A stretch of DNA of 64,000 nt, from NCBI GenBank assembly GCA_002197995.1, contig NGZR01000002.1:7998001-8062000 (forward strand), given 5' to 3'. The DNA is from Gaeumannomyces sp. JS-464 (Eukaryota > Ascomycota > Sordariomycetes > Magnaporthales > Magnaporthaceae). Below the pieces are notes generated by a model. It was given only the letters and a program-made list of their open reading frames with translations, did not search any database and was not told where the DNA came from. Numbering within the stretch: the first letter of the stretch is position 1; every line of letters starts with the position of its first letter. A program made the translations under genes and the position numbers. Positions 1 to 11,321 of the stretch are shown here, piece after piece.

Positions 1-1130
1 GCCGCCGCCAACTGACATGTCGCCATCGCAGCCCATTGATTTGATGGCGTCCACGCACATGACAAGGCACTAAGGAAAGGGGATGACAAGTTGCGGCGCT
101 GGCGCTGGAGTGGCGGCACACGAGCCACTAGCTGGGGGACACAGCAGACACAGGCGCTGACATCACTCGGACCTTTTCTACCGGGCTAAAGCACGGTAGC
201 GTAGAAATCCATCGAGGCACAGGCCCAACGACCACGACCAACGGTCAAGCACGGTATTTTACTGGCTGGGTTCCCGAATAACAGGGTTGATCCCGGCCAA
301 ATGGGTAGGGCCGAAAATAAGAAGGAAAAAAAAGAAAAGAAAAGAAAAGAAAAACAAAAAGGAACAAGCACCTGCTCGGTTATCGTTCAATTTTATTTAT
401 TATTTTTTTACTTTGCCTGACGTCAGGTCTTTGATGAAACGGCCTCATCAAGAGCCCGCTCGCCGAACGACAGGACCCTCTTCTTCGGAACCGGCCGGCC
501 CCGGAGGCTCCAAGCGGTCTGCGAAGAAATGGATAGGTATAATCGAGGGTAGATATTGATCAGTCACGGTGGCAGGTCATCACACACACAACCATGGGAA
601 GCACAGACAATCGCCCTCTTTCCCACCTGTTCTCCACACGACGACAATTGGAAAGCCCACAATCATGACATTGGTGGGCGGGGCGTTGGAACAACAAAAA
701 AGGCCTGGTAAGCGAACAACAACGAGTCGGGAGCGGGAAGCGCGCGGGTGGACGGGCAAGGACAGATAGCACTGAGAGGATGGAGGAGGAGGCTGACGCC
801 TGGCGGGCAGGCCGGGGGTCGCTTTTGGGGGGCGGCGGCGGCCAGGCCAGGCCGGGCCAGGCCATCATGGCCAGGCGGCACGGGCTTCCATCCTCTCCAT
901 CTTTTTTCCCCACTGCTTTGTCCCGCCAAGATCGACGTCCCCGCCTTCCACGGCGCATCCCCCTGAGGAGGGCTCCTTCCCCTGTTTGCTCTTCCTCCCC
1001 TGCCGAAAGGCAGGCCCCAGTAAGCAGAGCAGCGCTTGGTCGCTCTTCTTTGGGTCCCGGGTCGGGTTGGTCGGGTTCGGTGGAGCGTCGCTCGACGAGC
1101 TTTGCTTGCCGGGGGGTTAGGTTAGGTGAG

Positions 1131-1156
1131 GGCTGGCTGGCTGGCTGGCTGGCTGG
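1131..1156. repeat. (GGCT)n microsatellite
   Basis: About six uninterrupted copies of GGCT, followed by an imperfect copy. It lies in gene-free sequence. Confidence 0.9.
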
Positions 1157-3890
1157 TCGGATATCACATGAAAATAATGTCCAGGATCGCTCTGTTAACG
1201 ATACGGGCAGCGGGGCTCTTTTCTCTTTTGTTTGTTTGTAAGCCTGGTGCGGAGCGCGCGGCACTTCTGATGACGGGCGGAATCGGCAGTGGAAGACAAA
1301 CGTATGAGAAGTGACGGGCAGTGAAATGTTTTTTTTGGTGTGAGATGTGAGATGAGCGCGGGGGGGTTGGCTAGGTGGGCGACTCTTGTGCGACCCAAGA
1401 GTGAGAGAGGTGAGGAAGGGAAACCCTTGGTTGGCTCGTAGCGTGGGTTGGGGAGGCTCGTCGTACAGCGTACAGAGTATAATGTAAGCCTCGTAAAAGA
1501 AGAAGGAAAAAAAAAGGTCTCCGCATGGTAAGGTTCGGCCAAATGGGGGTTTGTGTTGCCATTCATCCCATGAAGGGTTCTGATTCGCCTCGCGCGTACT
1601 AGTACGTATTTCCCCTCCTCGTACCTGACAGGACAGCCTGCTGTGCATAGGCTGGCGTGTTGCCGGCGGTGGTAGGCAGGCTACTGTAGGTACCGACGAT
1701 ATTCCTGCCCTCAACTCGCTGGTGTCCAGTCTAGCCAGGGCCAGGGCCAGGGGCTGGGGGTGGCTGCTGGCCAGCGGTGCGACTGCGACTGCGACGATGG
1801 TGTCCATGGGCAGCGGACCGATCGTCAGCTCACGCTACAGGGTCCCTGGGCAGGCGAGCCTTACTACAACGGCCACCGAGATGTATGTATCGCGAGGTAC
1901 CTCCTGTCGCGTGCGGGCATGTGCGACGTGATGGAGGGGCTCTCTCTGTGGCCCGCCGCTTGCCGTGCGCCTGCCAGCCACAGCAAGGGCCGGCCTGGGA
2001 GAAGGAGCCCCACCAGTGGAGCACACACGCCCCCTACCCAAGCGGCGGTTTTTCCTAGGTTCTTGCGTGACAGGTCACGTCGGCTAGCTCGGTGGCTTTT
2101 TTCTTTGTTCCCTGCTTCTCCCCCTCGACGCGCTAAGGCAAGCCACAGAATTGCGAAGATCGCAAGATCGCACCAAACAGATTCCTTTTTGCCCTCGGTG
2201 CCAACCTTAACCAACTCCCGTCCGGCCGCCCTAACCAGAACGGCACGAGTTTGCTGCGAGGAATCAGCAGGCACTCCTCACTCACCCCTCCCTCGCTCCC
2301 CCACCCCCTCCCTGCCCTCCCTTGCCTCTGCCACCCGCTTCTAGCACGTGAATCCTCGGCGCTTCAGGGTGGTAATCTCCCCCGGGCGGGCATTTTGGCG
2401 CTTGCTCGTTTTCATTCACCGAAGGACCCATTTCCGACCCACGCTGATTGCTAGGGGGGTGTGTGACTTTTTCGGCCGTTTTTTTTTTCTTTCTTCCTTC
2501 CTTCTCGACTCTCCCCCTTTAGCTCCCGCAGTAGGTAAAAGATACCTGCCTTCCAGCCTTTCTTTCCCCATCGTCCGTGTGCCCGCGTCCAACCGCCGTG
2601 ATATCACCGTCGTGTTATTGGGGCCAAAGCGCACGGCTGTTTTTCCAATAAGACTCTGGTACGAACTCAATCGGCTCGTTTGCGCGAACTGGTGAGCCGT
2701 TCAGCCCTGCACGGGCAGACATAACCCTTGTGAAATTTTCGACATGTGCACAGGGCCGTTCCCTAATCTTTTCTCATGATATTCGGTCCCCAACAAAAAA
2801 AAAGGAGAGATACAGAAAAAAGAGAAAAAAAAAAGAAAAAAAGAGGCACGATGCCAAGAATCCGTATTGTTACTGTTAATCTTGCAGTCGCTCTATCTCT
2901 GACTCGTTGTTCTCCGTCTTCCTTCTTTTCCTTCTTTTTTTTCTTGCCCGGATCCAATCCTGTCCAGGTCAGGGTCTGTTCCTAGTACCAGACGGATGGA
3001 TCTCTTGGTAATGGAATTGATAGAAGTCTTCGATACACTCGCCATTTGTGTGCCATGGTGATCTCACTCGCCCGATGGTGCAGTGGCGATCAGCGTTGCA
3101 GAAATTTATTTCCCTCCTTTTCGGTTTCTATAAGTTGCCAGCAATGGGGATGGGGCGCGTCCCGCTAGCTGGGAACTGAGTGCTGCAGAGCCAGGTGCCA
3201 GGTGAGCGCTCTGTATCTGTTCAGTTTCTACGGTCCGCGTTCCGATGTCGTGGATTTCGTAAATGAAGCAGCCCACGCACGGCACCGAGACGTGGCTTTG
3301 CTTATGCCATCTGATCTCACCTATCCTCCCACGCCCCCCGTCAGGTCAGATCAGACCAACCAAACATATATCCGCGGGGAAGACAACCTGGACCCCAAGG
3401 TCAGGACGGGAATCTGCCCCAGGATTGATCTCTTGTCTTTGCCCATTTCCCCAGGTTTTTACCTCGGCTCCTGGGACACGCCAATCTGTCCGTCGTAGTT
3501 CTCATTACGAGATATTTTGTCTCGAGAGCACGCGGGGAAAGAGGTTGGCGGTTTCGATTGGGGCCAACTCAAGGGGTGAAGAGGCCAGCCCGCCGTAAAT
3601 TGCTCCAAGCGCCTCCATTTTTTTTTTTGTGTTTCTCTAACAAATGTGTTGCAGGCGTCGGGAAAGCCTTCTGTTGGGGAATAGCGCGGCAAGCCACAAA
3701 CGGACGCAGCGCACTGGCGCAGCAGCAGCAGGCACACAAAAAGTACCTATTCAACAAGGCCCACCCCTGCCATCCATCACACTATTACGCCTCGCGCGCT
3801 AGAAGGACCGAAGAAGGCTGCATGGAAGCTTTCGCACTAAGCAGAGCAGCCGACAGGAGATGATAGTTGAGAAGCATTTCACGCTGGCGA

Positions 3891-3916
3891 CACTCACACT
3901 CACACTCACACTCACA
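3891..3916. repeat. (CACACT)n hexanucleotide repeat
   Basis: Four and a bit tandem copies of CACACT immediately followed by an A run; a simple microsatellite in non-coding sequence. Confidence 0.85.
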
Positions 3917-4206
3917 CAAAAAAAAACCTGCCCCACACACCCCCTTCAGCTCAACCTGCAAGCCGCTCAGGTTCCGTGCTCCTGCTAAAAAAGCCATTGC
4001 CGCCTCGCCAGCCCGTTTGCCGAGTAGGGAAGATGGGGGTGCCGATCCCGTCACCACCGGCACACATTGTCCTCCAATTGGGCCAGGCTGCCCTCTTCCC
4101 GAGAGCAGGCAGAGACAAAATGGCCCTGGCTGGCGTCGGCTTTGGCGGTCTCCGTATTGTCCAAGGCTGTGGGACTTTGACTTGGCCCAGGACTTACTAG
4201 CCTGCC

Positions 4207-4285
4207 CTGACTGGCTGACTGACTGACTGACTGACTGACTGACTGACTGACTGACTGACTGACTGACTGACTGACTGACTGACTG
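4207..4285. repeat. (CTGA)n tetranucleotide microsatellite, about 19 copies
   Basis: A long, nearly perfect CTGA tandem array with single G-for-A variants at both ends (CTGG). It is the longest microsatellite in the window and likely length-polymorphic between strains. Because the unit is not a multiple of three, its translation (a Ser-Gln-Ser-Val repeat) changes frame with any copy change, which argues against a coding role. Confidence 0.95.
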
Positions 4286-4508
4286 GCTAGATAGTACCTC
4301 GAGGTACACCAACTGCATCTTGCATCATCTCTCTTCCATCTGTTCCTGTGCGCTGTCGCCTCTGCCGGCGGCTTTTCCTTTCCTTCTCCTCCCCCTTCTT
4401 ATTTTTGGTGAGGGCCTCGGCTTGCCAATGTCTTGCGGTTTGCAGCAGCCGCATTCTTCCAATCGGATCCCGCCAGGCTGCAGGCTCGCGCAGCTCTAGT
4501 CGCTCACT

Positions 4509-4564
4509 CCACCCCACCACCACCACCCACCACCACCACCACCCACCACCACCACCACCACCTC
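4509..4564. repeat. CCA/CAC-rich simple repeat
   Basis: Imperfect CCA trinucleotide array with interspersed CCC. It is strongly strand-asymmetric (C-rich plus strand, G-rich minus strand) and non-coding. Confidence 0.85.
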
Positions 4565-7500
4565 ACCACGCACGCAACCGTGGACTGGAGGCGGAGGGTG
4601 GGAGGCTAGTACGGCCGCCTGCTTTTCTCTTTGGCTTTCCCTTCTCTCTGGCATGGAAAGCAAATGAGACACTGCCAACGCGATTTCCCTTGACCACTTT
4701 CTGCCCAGTCGCTTGCTTGCTGTCGTCACAATGACCCGACCATTTCACCCCCATGGCGCTGCCTCTGACCGCCTCCCCTTTCCAAGGGAACCCCGGAGAT
4801 TTGCCCGCAGCCCCCTCTCTCTGGGGGTTCACCACTCGCATCCAACGATAATGGTCCGGTTGCAATGGCCCGGACGACCTTGCCAATTGCCCGCTCCTAT
4901 TCGACCATACCTACCGTATTATCCCCTATCTGTGCTAGTAAAAAAAAAATATATATATAAAACAAAATAAAAAGAGAAAGAAAGGCCAAACAGGACGGCC
5001 TGGGCCGGCTGACGACAGGCCGGTGATTGGCTCCAGAGCGCACGACTTGGGGGCTTTGGTTCGAATCGGGTCTTCTGTTGGAAGATCGAGATCCCCACCG
5101 CCCGACCGCTGATTCGCCAGCGATAGAAACCCGCACATACATGTGCATGCTGGCCGGGCTCTGTCTCTCACCGTTCGCTCTGGCCAGTCGTTGTCAATGC
5201 AACGTTGCGTTACATCCCCCAAGCAAAGGCTCGGCCGACTCGCTCCTCTTCTCTTCCCCTGCTGACCGGCTGTTTGCTGCTCGCTGCAAGACCCCAGGAC
5301 CAGGAGTGCATAGGAGTAGGCAGGCGGGCGAACAAAAAAGACGCGCTAGCGATGGACTGCTGCGCACTTGCAGGCGCACAAATTTACGAATATGCACTCG
5401 ACGTACGAGATCCAAACCGTCGAGATCCTTCCGAGGGGTCTGTGCGTCGGGTCGTCTTGGGGCCTATCGGGTATTGCCATCGACCATCAGAAGGGGGCAG
5501 GGAAGCTTTCCATCAGGCAAGAGCTATCTCTAGCAGCTGACCATGAAGCCATCGCCATCACTTGGGGTTGGGGATCGTCCCAGACTATCTAGTCATCTTT
5601 ATATTGCCCAGGTGGTCATCTGTCTCGCTGCGGCAACCCACCCGTACCATGTACGCGTTCACGCGCGTGTGAAGGAATGGCCCCTTGATACCTCAACAAC
5701 GACTCCATGGTACCTCTTTCCTAACCCGTGGTGTCTCTGGCTCCCTTCACCTATGTCCCCTTTCTGCCCACCGTACCGTACCATATGTGTGATAATGCAG
5801 GCGGCAGGCGCCCAGACCACTTGTCAAAAATAGCACAAAACTTCCCGTCTCGACCTTCTCCCTCGCATATGTATATTAATGTGAGCAGGGCCTCTTGCAT
5901 CACGGGCCCGCCTCTGTCCACTGCCCCGTGAGGCGGACTCCGGGTTTGCGCAGCTCTGGCTGCCACCCTGTCTGCGGCACAAAAAGGCTTGGTTGACGCG
6001 GGATGGTTCTTGGTTGTCCGTATAATTTTTGCGGCCTTTTGTATTGAGGTGACTGCTGTAGGGTGAGGCAATGGTTGCAGAGAGAACCACTCACTCAACC
6101 GAGCTTTGGTGGTCTTGGTCCTGCTTCCCTGGGGCACAGTAGCTGCCTGCCCGTCCGGCTCCGCTGGAATTCACGGGCTGCCCGTTGTCGAGGCCCATCG
6201 AGGTGGCGAGCATTCTCTTACTCAACATCAATTCCAATATATGATGTCACATGGACGACAGAAGGTAGCACAACTCGTGAGCCAGCTAGGCACCACATCG
6301 GTATGGTTTAAAAGAGATAGGTAGGTCCATGCGGCAGCACGGGATTCTTCTCGACCCCCATCCTCACCTCCTTTCTCTACTCGACAGCCGTTGCCAACAC
6401 ACACATGACTACTCGGGCCGCCCGTCTGCCGGGGTGCGGACGGCAGGCAGCCCCCCTCCGCTCGCTGTTCTGTATGTCTCTGGTGGTTTTTTGGTGTTTT
6501 TTTTTCGCACGGGGCATCGTCAGCACGGGACGCGGCAGGGCGGCACATCGAGAGGCATCACCCTCTATTTCCCCGCCTCTATTTTTTTTCCTGTTATGCA
6601 GTCAGCACCGGACAGGGAATGTGTCTGTCTTACTTGCGTCAACAGCAAACATTTTGCCTTGTTGGGCTCTATCTCCACTGCGAGTAAATTGGGCTGAGAA
6701 GTTGATGGATGAAAGTGACTGAAGGGTGGCTCAGTTCGGAACTCGCCAGCCAGTCAGGAAGCACTCCGGCTTTCATTCGCTTGCCTCGCGCTGGGCTTAG
6801 AGGAACTCCATTGTAAATGTATTAAAATAAGTGGCAGTGCCTTTCCTCACCGAGAACTTCCGAGGTTGACCAGGCTGAGCCAACGCCGTCCAAACGCGGG
6901 TGAGAAGTCGGTTCCGCCGTCGACAACCGGCACCAGTTTAGGTGACAGGAGGGCAGACGCAGGTTGAAAGCCAACGTTAGGAAGGTTTCTGTATAACATG
7001 AGGCTCTTTTGTCTATAGTGCTGGTGCTATACATAGAACAGGAGGACTCCCGATGGTGAACGGCAGGCAATAGACCTACGTCGTCGGCATAAGAACAGAG
7101 CTTGGCTTCTTGGCGATAACGGAGCCAGCAGCACGATGCATCGCTCCCGGGCCGAGGAGCTGGTTATATTGCCCGTTACCTGGGCAGAGTCTCGTGTTCC
7201 TTATCTTTTGCTTGCTACTCACAACTCATGTTGCTATATCGATTCTCCCCAGCGCTTTGTGCGACATTCTCAACCCCAAGAACCCAATACCAAGGCGAAA
7301 AAAAATCTCGCATCCTCGCTAGACTCTGGGCTAGAACCCCATTATCCCCCCGGCAGCTGCGAACTGCAGCCTCTGCAGTGATGTGGTCGCGATGCTGGTG
7401 GGACGGCCACCATGCCAGAGCCTGCATGGCCTGGACTCGTCCCGCGCGCGCCTGCGAGGGCAAGGTAACACTTTCTGCGTTGTCTGCATGGCTGTAACGT

Positions 7501-9145
7501 CGAGACATGTGCTTGGCCAAGGATCTCTAGAGTCGCCTTCCGGGTTACCTTGTGGTGCCCACCGCTGATCGGGGGAATATCGGTTGTCCCGACGGCCAAA
7601 ACTTCTTCCATCCTATGCCGGGGCATCGTCTCCCAGATCCCAGCCCAACGATCGGAACACTGATCCGACTCCGACGAGGTACCTACCTATGTATGCCTCA
7701 TGGCCTCCCAGGCCTTGGACCTGACTAATGGGTTGGTTGTTCGACAAGGCGTGCACCGACGGGCGAAAAGACGCAAGCGATGCAACATTGCTGATCAGTG
7801 TCTGTATTCTATTGCTGAAGATCACTCCTCCGGCGAACGCGAAACCCCGGTATCCGGTCGTCGTTGGGCGTGGGGAGCAGCAGGAAGAGCGGACTTTGGA
7901 CCCTGATTTGCCCAGGGGGAAATGGGCCAACGAGGAAAGTGATGCGCACGAATGGTACGCTCTGTTGAGCCCTAGTGACTTGAGTGTACATGGGCAGAAC
8001 CAAGGTCGGATGAACAGCGCCAAGGCGACTTTCTTCCCTTTTGGTACACATTTTCTGCCGTTTGCCATTGCAGGATCCTGCTACCACGATTCGCCTTGGG
8101 AAAGCAGAGGACCGGCTCAATCAACTGACGACCATCACTTTTGCTCTGCGGTTATACCCATTTGCATTGTCACCATCGGGTAACCGTATCACTCGGACTG
8201 GGCCTTGCCTCCTCTTGCCGCCCGTCTTCTGCTGCTGCTGCTGCTGCGGGGGTGGACGAGGACAAGATGTGGGGGAGTGCTCGACAGCTTGGATGGATAC
8301 GAACCTGCGACCCCTCACCGAAGGTTGACCGACCAAAGTGCTAGCATGCCACGTACGAATACACCGCACCCTGCATTGGCAAGTAGTGTAACTCGTCCAC
8401 ATGCTTGCATGGGTGCTTGGTCTCTTGAAGTCGTGGTTAGGTGCCCAGTCTCGCGAAACGGCATGGCCTGCCGCAGACGGACAGCCAGGTCACCATTCTC
8501 CTCCTGTCAGCACTCTTCACTTAAACTGCTTTGAACATGTAGCTTAAGAGACTTTTTCTTTGGTTTAGGGGTTTGTAAGAAGTGTTTGTACTTGTAGCCA
8601 TCTGCGTCCCCGCCGAGCTCAACTCCAGTTGCACCAAGTTCAGACGCCCCTCTCCAACTTGGCTTCCCTCGGATACGCGCGCGCTGCGTAAAACGGAACC
8701 CCACGTTACGTTTTCTTCGGATAAGCTTTTTTTCTGTCTCAAAACACCTACATCCGACGGGCGACCTCTTTCGGAACGCCGGCTGGCGCTTGCTTCCGCA
8801 CAAAGCTTCGGGGCAGGGTGCGGGGAAAGCGGAGGAGGCAGGGCCCGCCGGTTTTGATCGCGGGGGCGCCCCGAGTTTTGCCTGCCGGTGTCGGATCATG
8901 GGCTGCCGAGTGGCGTGCGTATAGCCTCAATGCCGCGTCTCTATGTGATGCTATCGGAAACACAGGTGGTGATATTTCTTGTAGTTTCGGAAACACCCGA
9001 CCAAAACAAAGGATATTTAGCTTTTTTGTTCTCCAGCTCGAATATCCGGGCTGTGTGTGACTTTCAACGTCCAGAGGCACCCGAGACAACCGGCGCCCTC
9101 TTTCCACGCAGACATATAGGTCGGACGAAGTGTGCCACACACTGG

Positions 9146-9153
9146 ATATATAT
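9146..9153 (+). promoter_or_regulatory. TATA-like element of the cyclase gene
   Basis: ATATATAT lies 32 bases before the ATG at 9185. The position suits a TATA element only if the 5' leader is very short, so this is a weak call based on sequence and spacing alone. Confidence 0.3.
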
Positions 9154-9184
9154 TCTCCGCTACACATCACATACCGTTCTCAAC

Positions 9185-10477
9185 ATGGCTCCTCCAGCCC
9201 CGGGGATCAAGGTCAACGAGCACGGAATCCCGAGCTTCGACGACCTCCCGCTCCGGGCCGGCGACCCGCCCTCGTCGGCCTGGGGCCTGTACGGCGACTC
9301 GGACGAGCTCGGCACCCTCAACCGCCTGACCGACGAGCGCGTGGCGGCCGCGGCCCGGGACGAGATCAAGACGGGCGTCCGGTAAGCTCATGGAACAGAC
9401 CGAAGCACACATGTATAAAAAGAAAGAATATCTAAACAGGCAAAACAAAAACAAAAAAGCATCTCCCTCAACTGGCCCCTCGGCGCCCAGTCCCAGTCCG
9501 CCTTCTTCGACCGCCAGCTCTTCCACCAACACATGTACGCCAAGCCCAGCCACACCGTCAACGACGACGTCTGGACCTTCAACTCCCAGGTCTCGTCGCA
9601 GTGGGACGGCCTGCGCCACTTCGGCTACCAGGCCGAGCGCCTCTTCTACAACGGCGTCACCATGGACCAGCTGCACGCGCGCGACCCCTCCACCGACAGG
9701 CCCTGCACTTCCGTCAACGGCATCCACGCCTGGGCCGAGCGGGGCATCGTCGGCCGTGGCATCCTCGTCGACTGGGAGTCGTGGCGCGTCGCCCAGGGCA
9801 AACCCTTTGACCACTTCGCCCCGGAGGTCATCACCCTATCCGACCTCCTCGCCTGCCTCGAGTGGCAGGACAACACGACCCCGAGGTTCGGCGACATCCT
9901 CATCATCCGCTCCGGCTGGATGGCCGCGCTCGCGTCCAAGCCCCAGGCCGAGATCGCCGCCCTGACAGAGACGCAGCCGCACACCTTTGGCGGCGTCGAG
10001 CAGACCGAGGCCGTGCTGCGCTGGGTCTGGGACAACTTCTCGGCCGTCGCGGGCGACCAGCCCTCGTTCGAGCGCTGGCCCAGCCCGGAGGGGTGGTTCC
10101 TGCACGAGCGCCTGCTCGCCGGCTTCGGCTGCCCCATCGGCGAGCTGTTCCACCTCGAGAGGCTGGCCGAGCACTGCAGGGACGTGGGCAGGTGGTCCTT
10201 TTTCGTCGCGAGCGAGCCGTGCAACGTGGTCGGCGGCGTGGCCAGGTGAGTTGAGCATATACATATCCAAAACACAACCCCGTAAACCTAAACCCCCTCA
10301 GAAAAAAAAATCTAGCCTACCACTCGGCTGGGAAGTGTGACGATGCTCCTCCCCAACCCCCAGAGCCGAACAGAACAATCCCAAAGGCCGGCCGGGCAGA
10401 GCACAAACGTCGAGGCTAACCAGAGCACACACACCAAAACAACACATAGCCCTCCAAACATCTTGGCCATCTTCTGA
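9185..10477 (+). CDS. Cyclase-family (PF04199-like) metal-dependent hydrolase, 336 aa, three exons
   Basis: Three exons, 9185-9381, 9460-10245 and 10450-10477, join in frame to give 336 residues. The first splice restores the sequence RISLNWPLGA, and the last adds a 28-nt exon encoding SPPNILAIF, the kind of C-terminus I expect in fungal members. The fold is that of the bacterial kynurenine formamidase/cyclase family, whose members use a divalent metal to hydrolyse amide or lactone-like bonds. Here the family's His-x-Gly-Thr-His-x-Asp motif region reads S-S-Q-W-D-G-L-R-H (around 9593-9619), so the first His is Trp while Asp and the last His remain. No signal peptide or membrane segment is visible, so it is probably cytosolic. 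The substrate is unknown; fungal paralogues occur both alone and in secondary-metabolite clusters, and no cluster is visible here. The reading frame is intact throughout. Intron 2 is unusually long (204 nt) and has a GCTAAC branch-like site near 10415. Confidence 0.85.
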
Positions 10478-11321
10478 GGCCTCCTGCGTGGTTTCTGCGC
10501 GTATATGCTGTGTTTTGGGGTCGTGGGAAAGAACAGAATGCCGGTGTTAGCACCACTGGACACCCCTAACGAAGGGGGTGTGTGATATGGGTAGCCGCCG
10601 CCTCTCCAGAGAGCCCGAGTATCTACCAGAAATATTTTGTTTGATCTCCCCATTCCATCTTTTTGCATCTTTGAGATTCGATCCATCATTCACAACCAAA
10701 GGTGAAGGACAAAGGAAAGAGGATCGTGTCCCTTTAGCCTCATCCTCGTCACTCCACGTCTCGCATCTCACGCCACACGAACCGATTGCCAATGGGTGAG
10801 GACAGAAGCGCAGAGACCCCATCATCCCCGACGCCGAGGTTTGCCGGCTGAGGAGCCAGGCCAGTCACGTCAGCAAACCCCAACATCCACTCAGCCTATC
10901 ACACACCACATTTCTTTGCTCGCCTTCACCTCATCTTCATCATCATCTCGCGTCCATTCCTGATCAAGTAGCCCGTTGGAGTAGTAGTAGTAAAGGACGA
11001 AGAAAGTCATAAGCATAAAAAAGAAGTATTTCGTCCCGGGTCATCGCGGCCACCTGCCCGCCGGGAACCCGGGCCTGTTTAGGTCGTTGTCGTTTCCGTC
11101 TATACGCTCTGAGCTGCTTTGCACGCACGCGCATTATCCTTCCATGTGCCAGAGGATGTTGATATACAATACATGAAAGATGGGATGTCCTCGGATTGCT
11201 GAAAATCATCGTTTGCGGTCTCTGTGTTTGGGCAAGGGCGGGAGGAGGGAGCCGAACCAGGTCAGGATGGGGTCTGCGAACGTGCCAAGTTGAAAGGTGG
11301 AAGAGCAAAAGGAAAAAAAAC
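10478..11321. other. Convergent 3' intergenic region
   Basis: Roughly 840 bases between the stop codons of two convergent genes, the cyclase (+) and calcineurin A (-). It should hold both 3' UTRs and polyadenylation signals. No gene or repeat is recognisable. Confidence 0.6.

Larger units (their letters stand above)
1..9184. other. Gene-free left arm, no supported coding gene
   Basis: About 9.2 kb in which I can support no gene. Open frames exist on both strands, but they are low-complexity translations of purine/pyrimidine tracts and show no recognisable domain, no consistent intron structure and no codon-position signal. Two overlapping 151-codon frames on opposite strands (7613-8068 minus and 7728-8183 plus) are the longest that do not look purely repetitive; neither resembles a family I know. 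The stretch carries several microsatellites, listed separately, and many short A or T runs. It is mixed in base composition and not strongly AT-rich, so it does not look like a RIP-mutated transposon graveyard. The last few hundred bases before 9185 serve as promoter of the cyclase gene. Confidence 0.6.

Noticed and set aside
560..1807. 415-codon open frame on the minus strand
   Set aside because: Translation is low complexity (Ala/Pro/Arg/Ser from biased tracts), it has no domain or start context, and it includes repeat sequence at 1131-1156.
4207..4285. CRISPR-like array
   Set aside because: The unit is a 4-base CTGA microsatellite with no spacers, and the organism is a fungus.
5047..5070. 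tRNA gene suggested by a box-B-like GGTTCGAATCG
   Set aside because: No box A at proper distance and no cloverleaf.
7613..8183. Two overlapping 151-codon frames on opposite strands
   Set aside because: Neither has recognisable domains or intron signals, and both cannot readily be real; mentioned only as weak candidates.
8285..8345. tRNA gene suggested by a minus-strand GCAGGTTCGTATCC
   Set aside because: T-arm-like sequence only; acceptor and anticodon stems cannot be formed.
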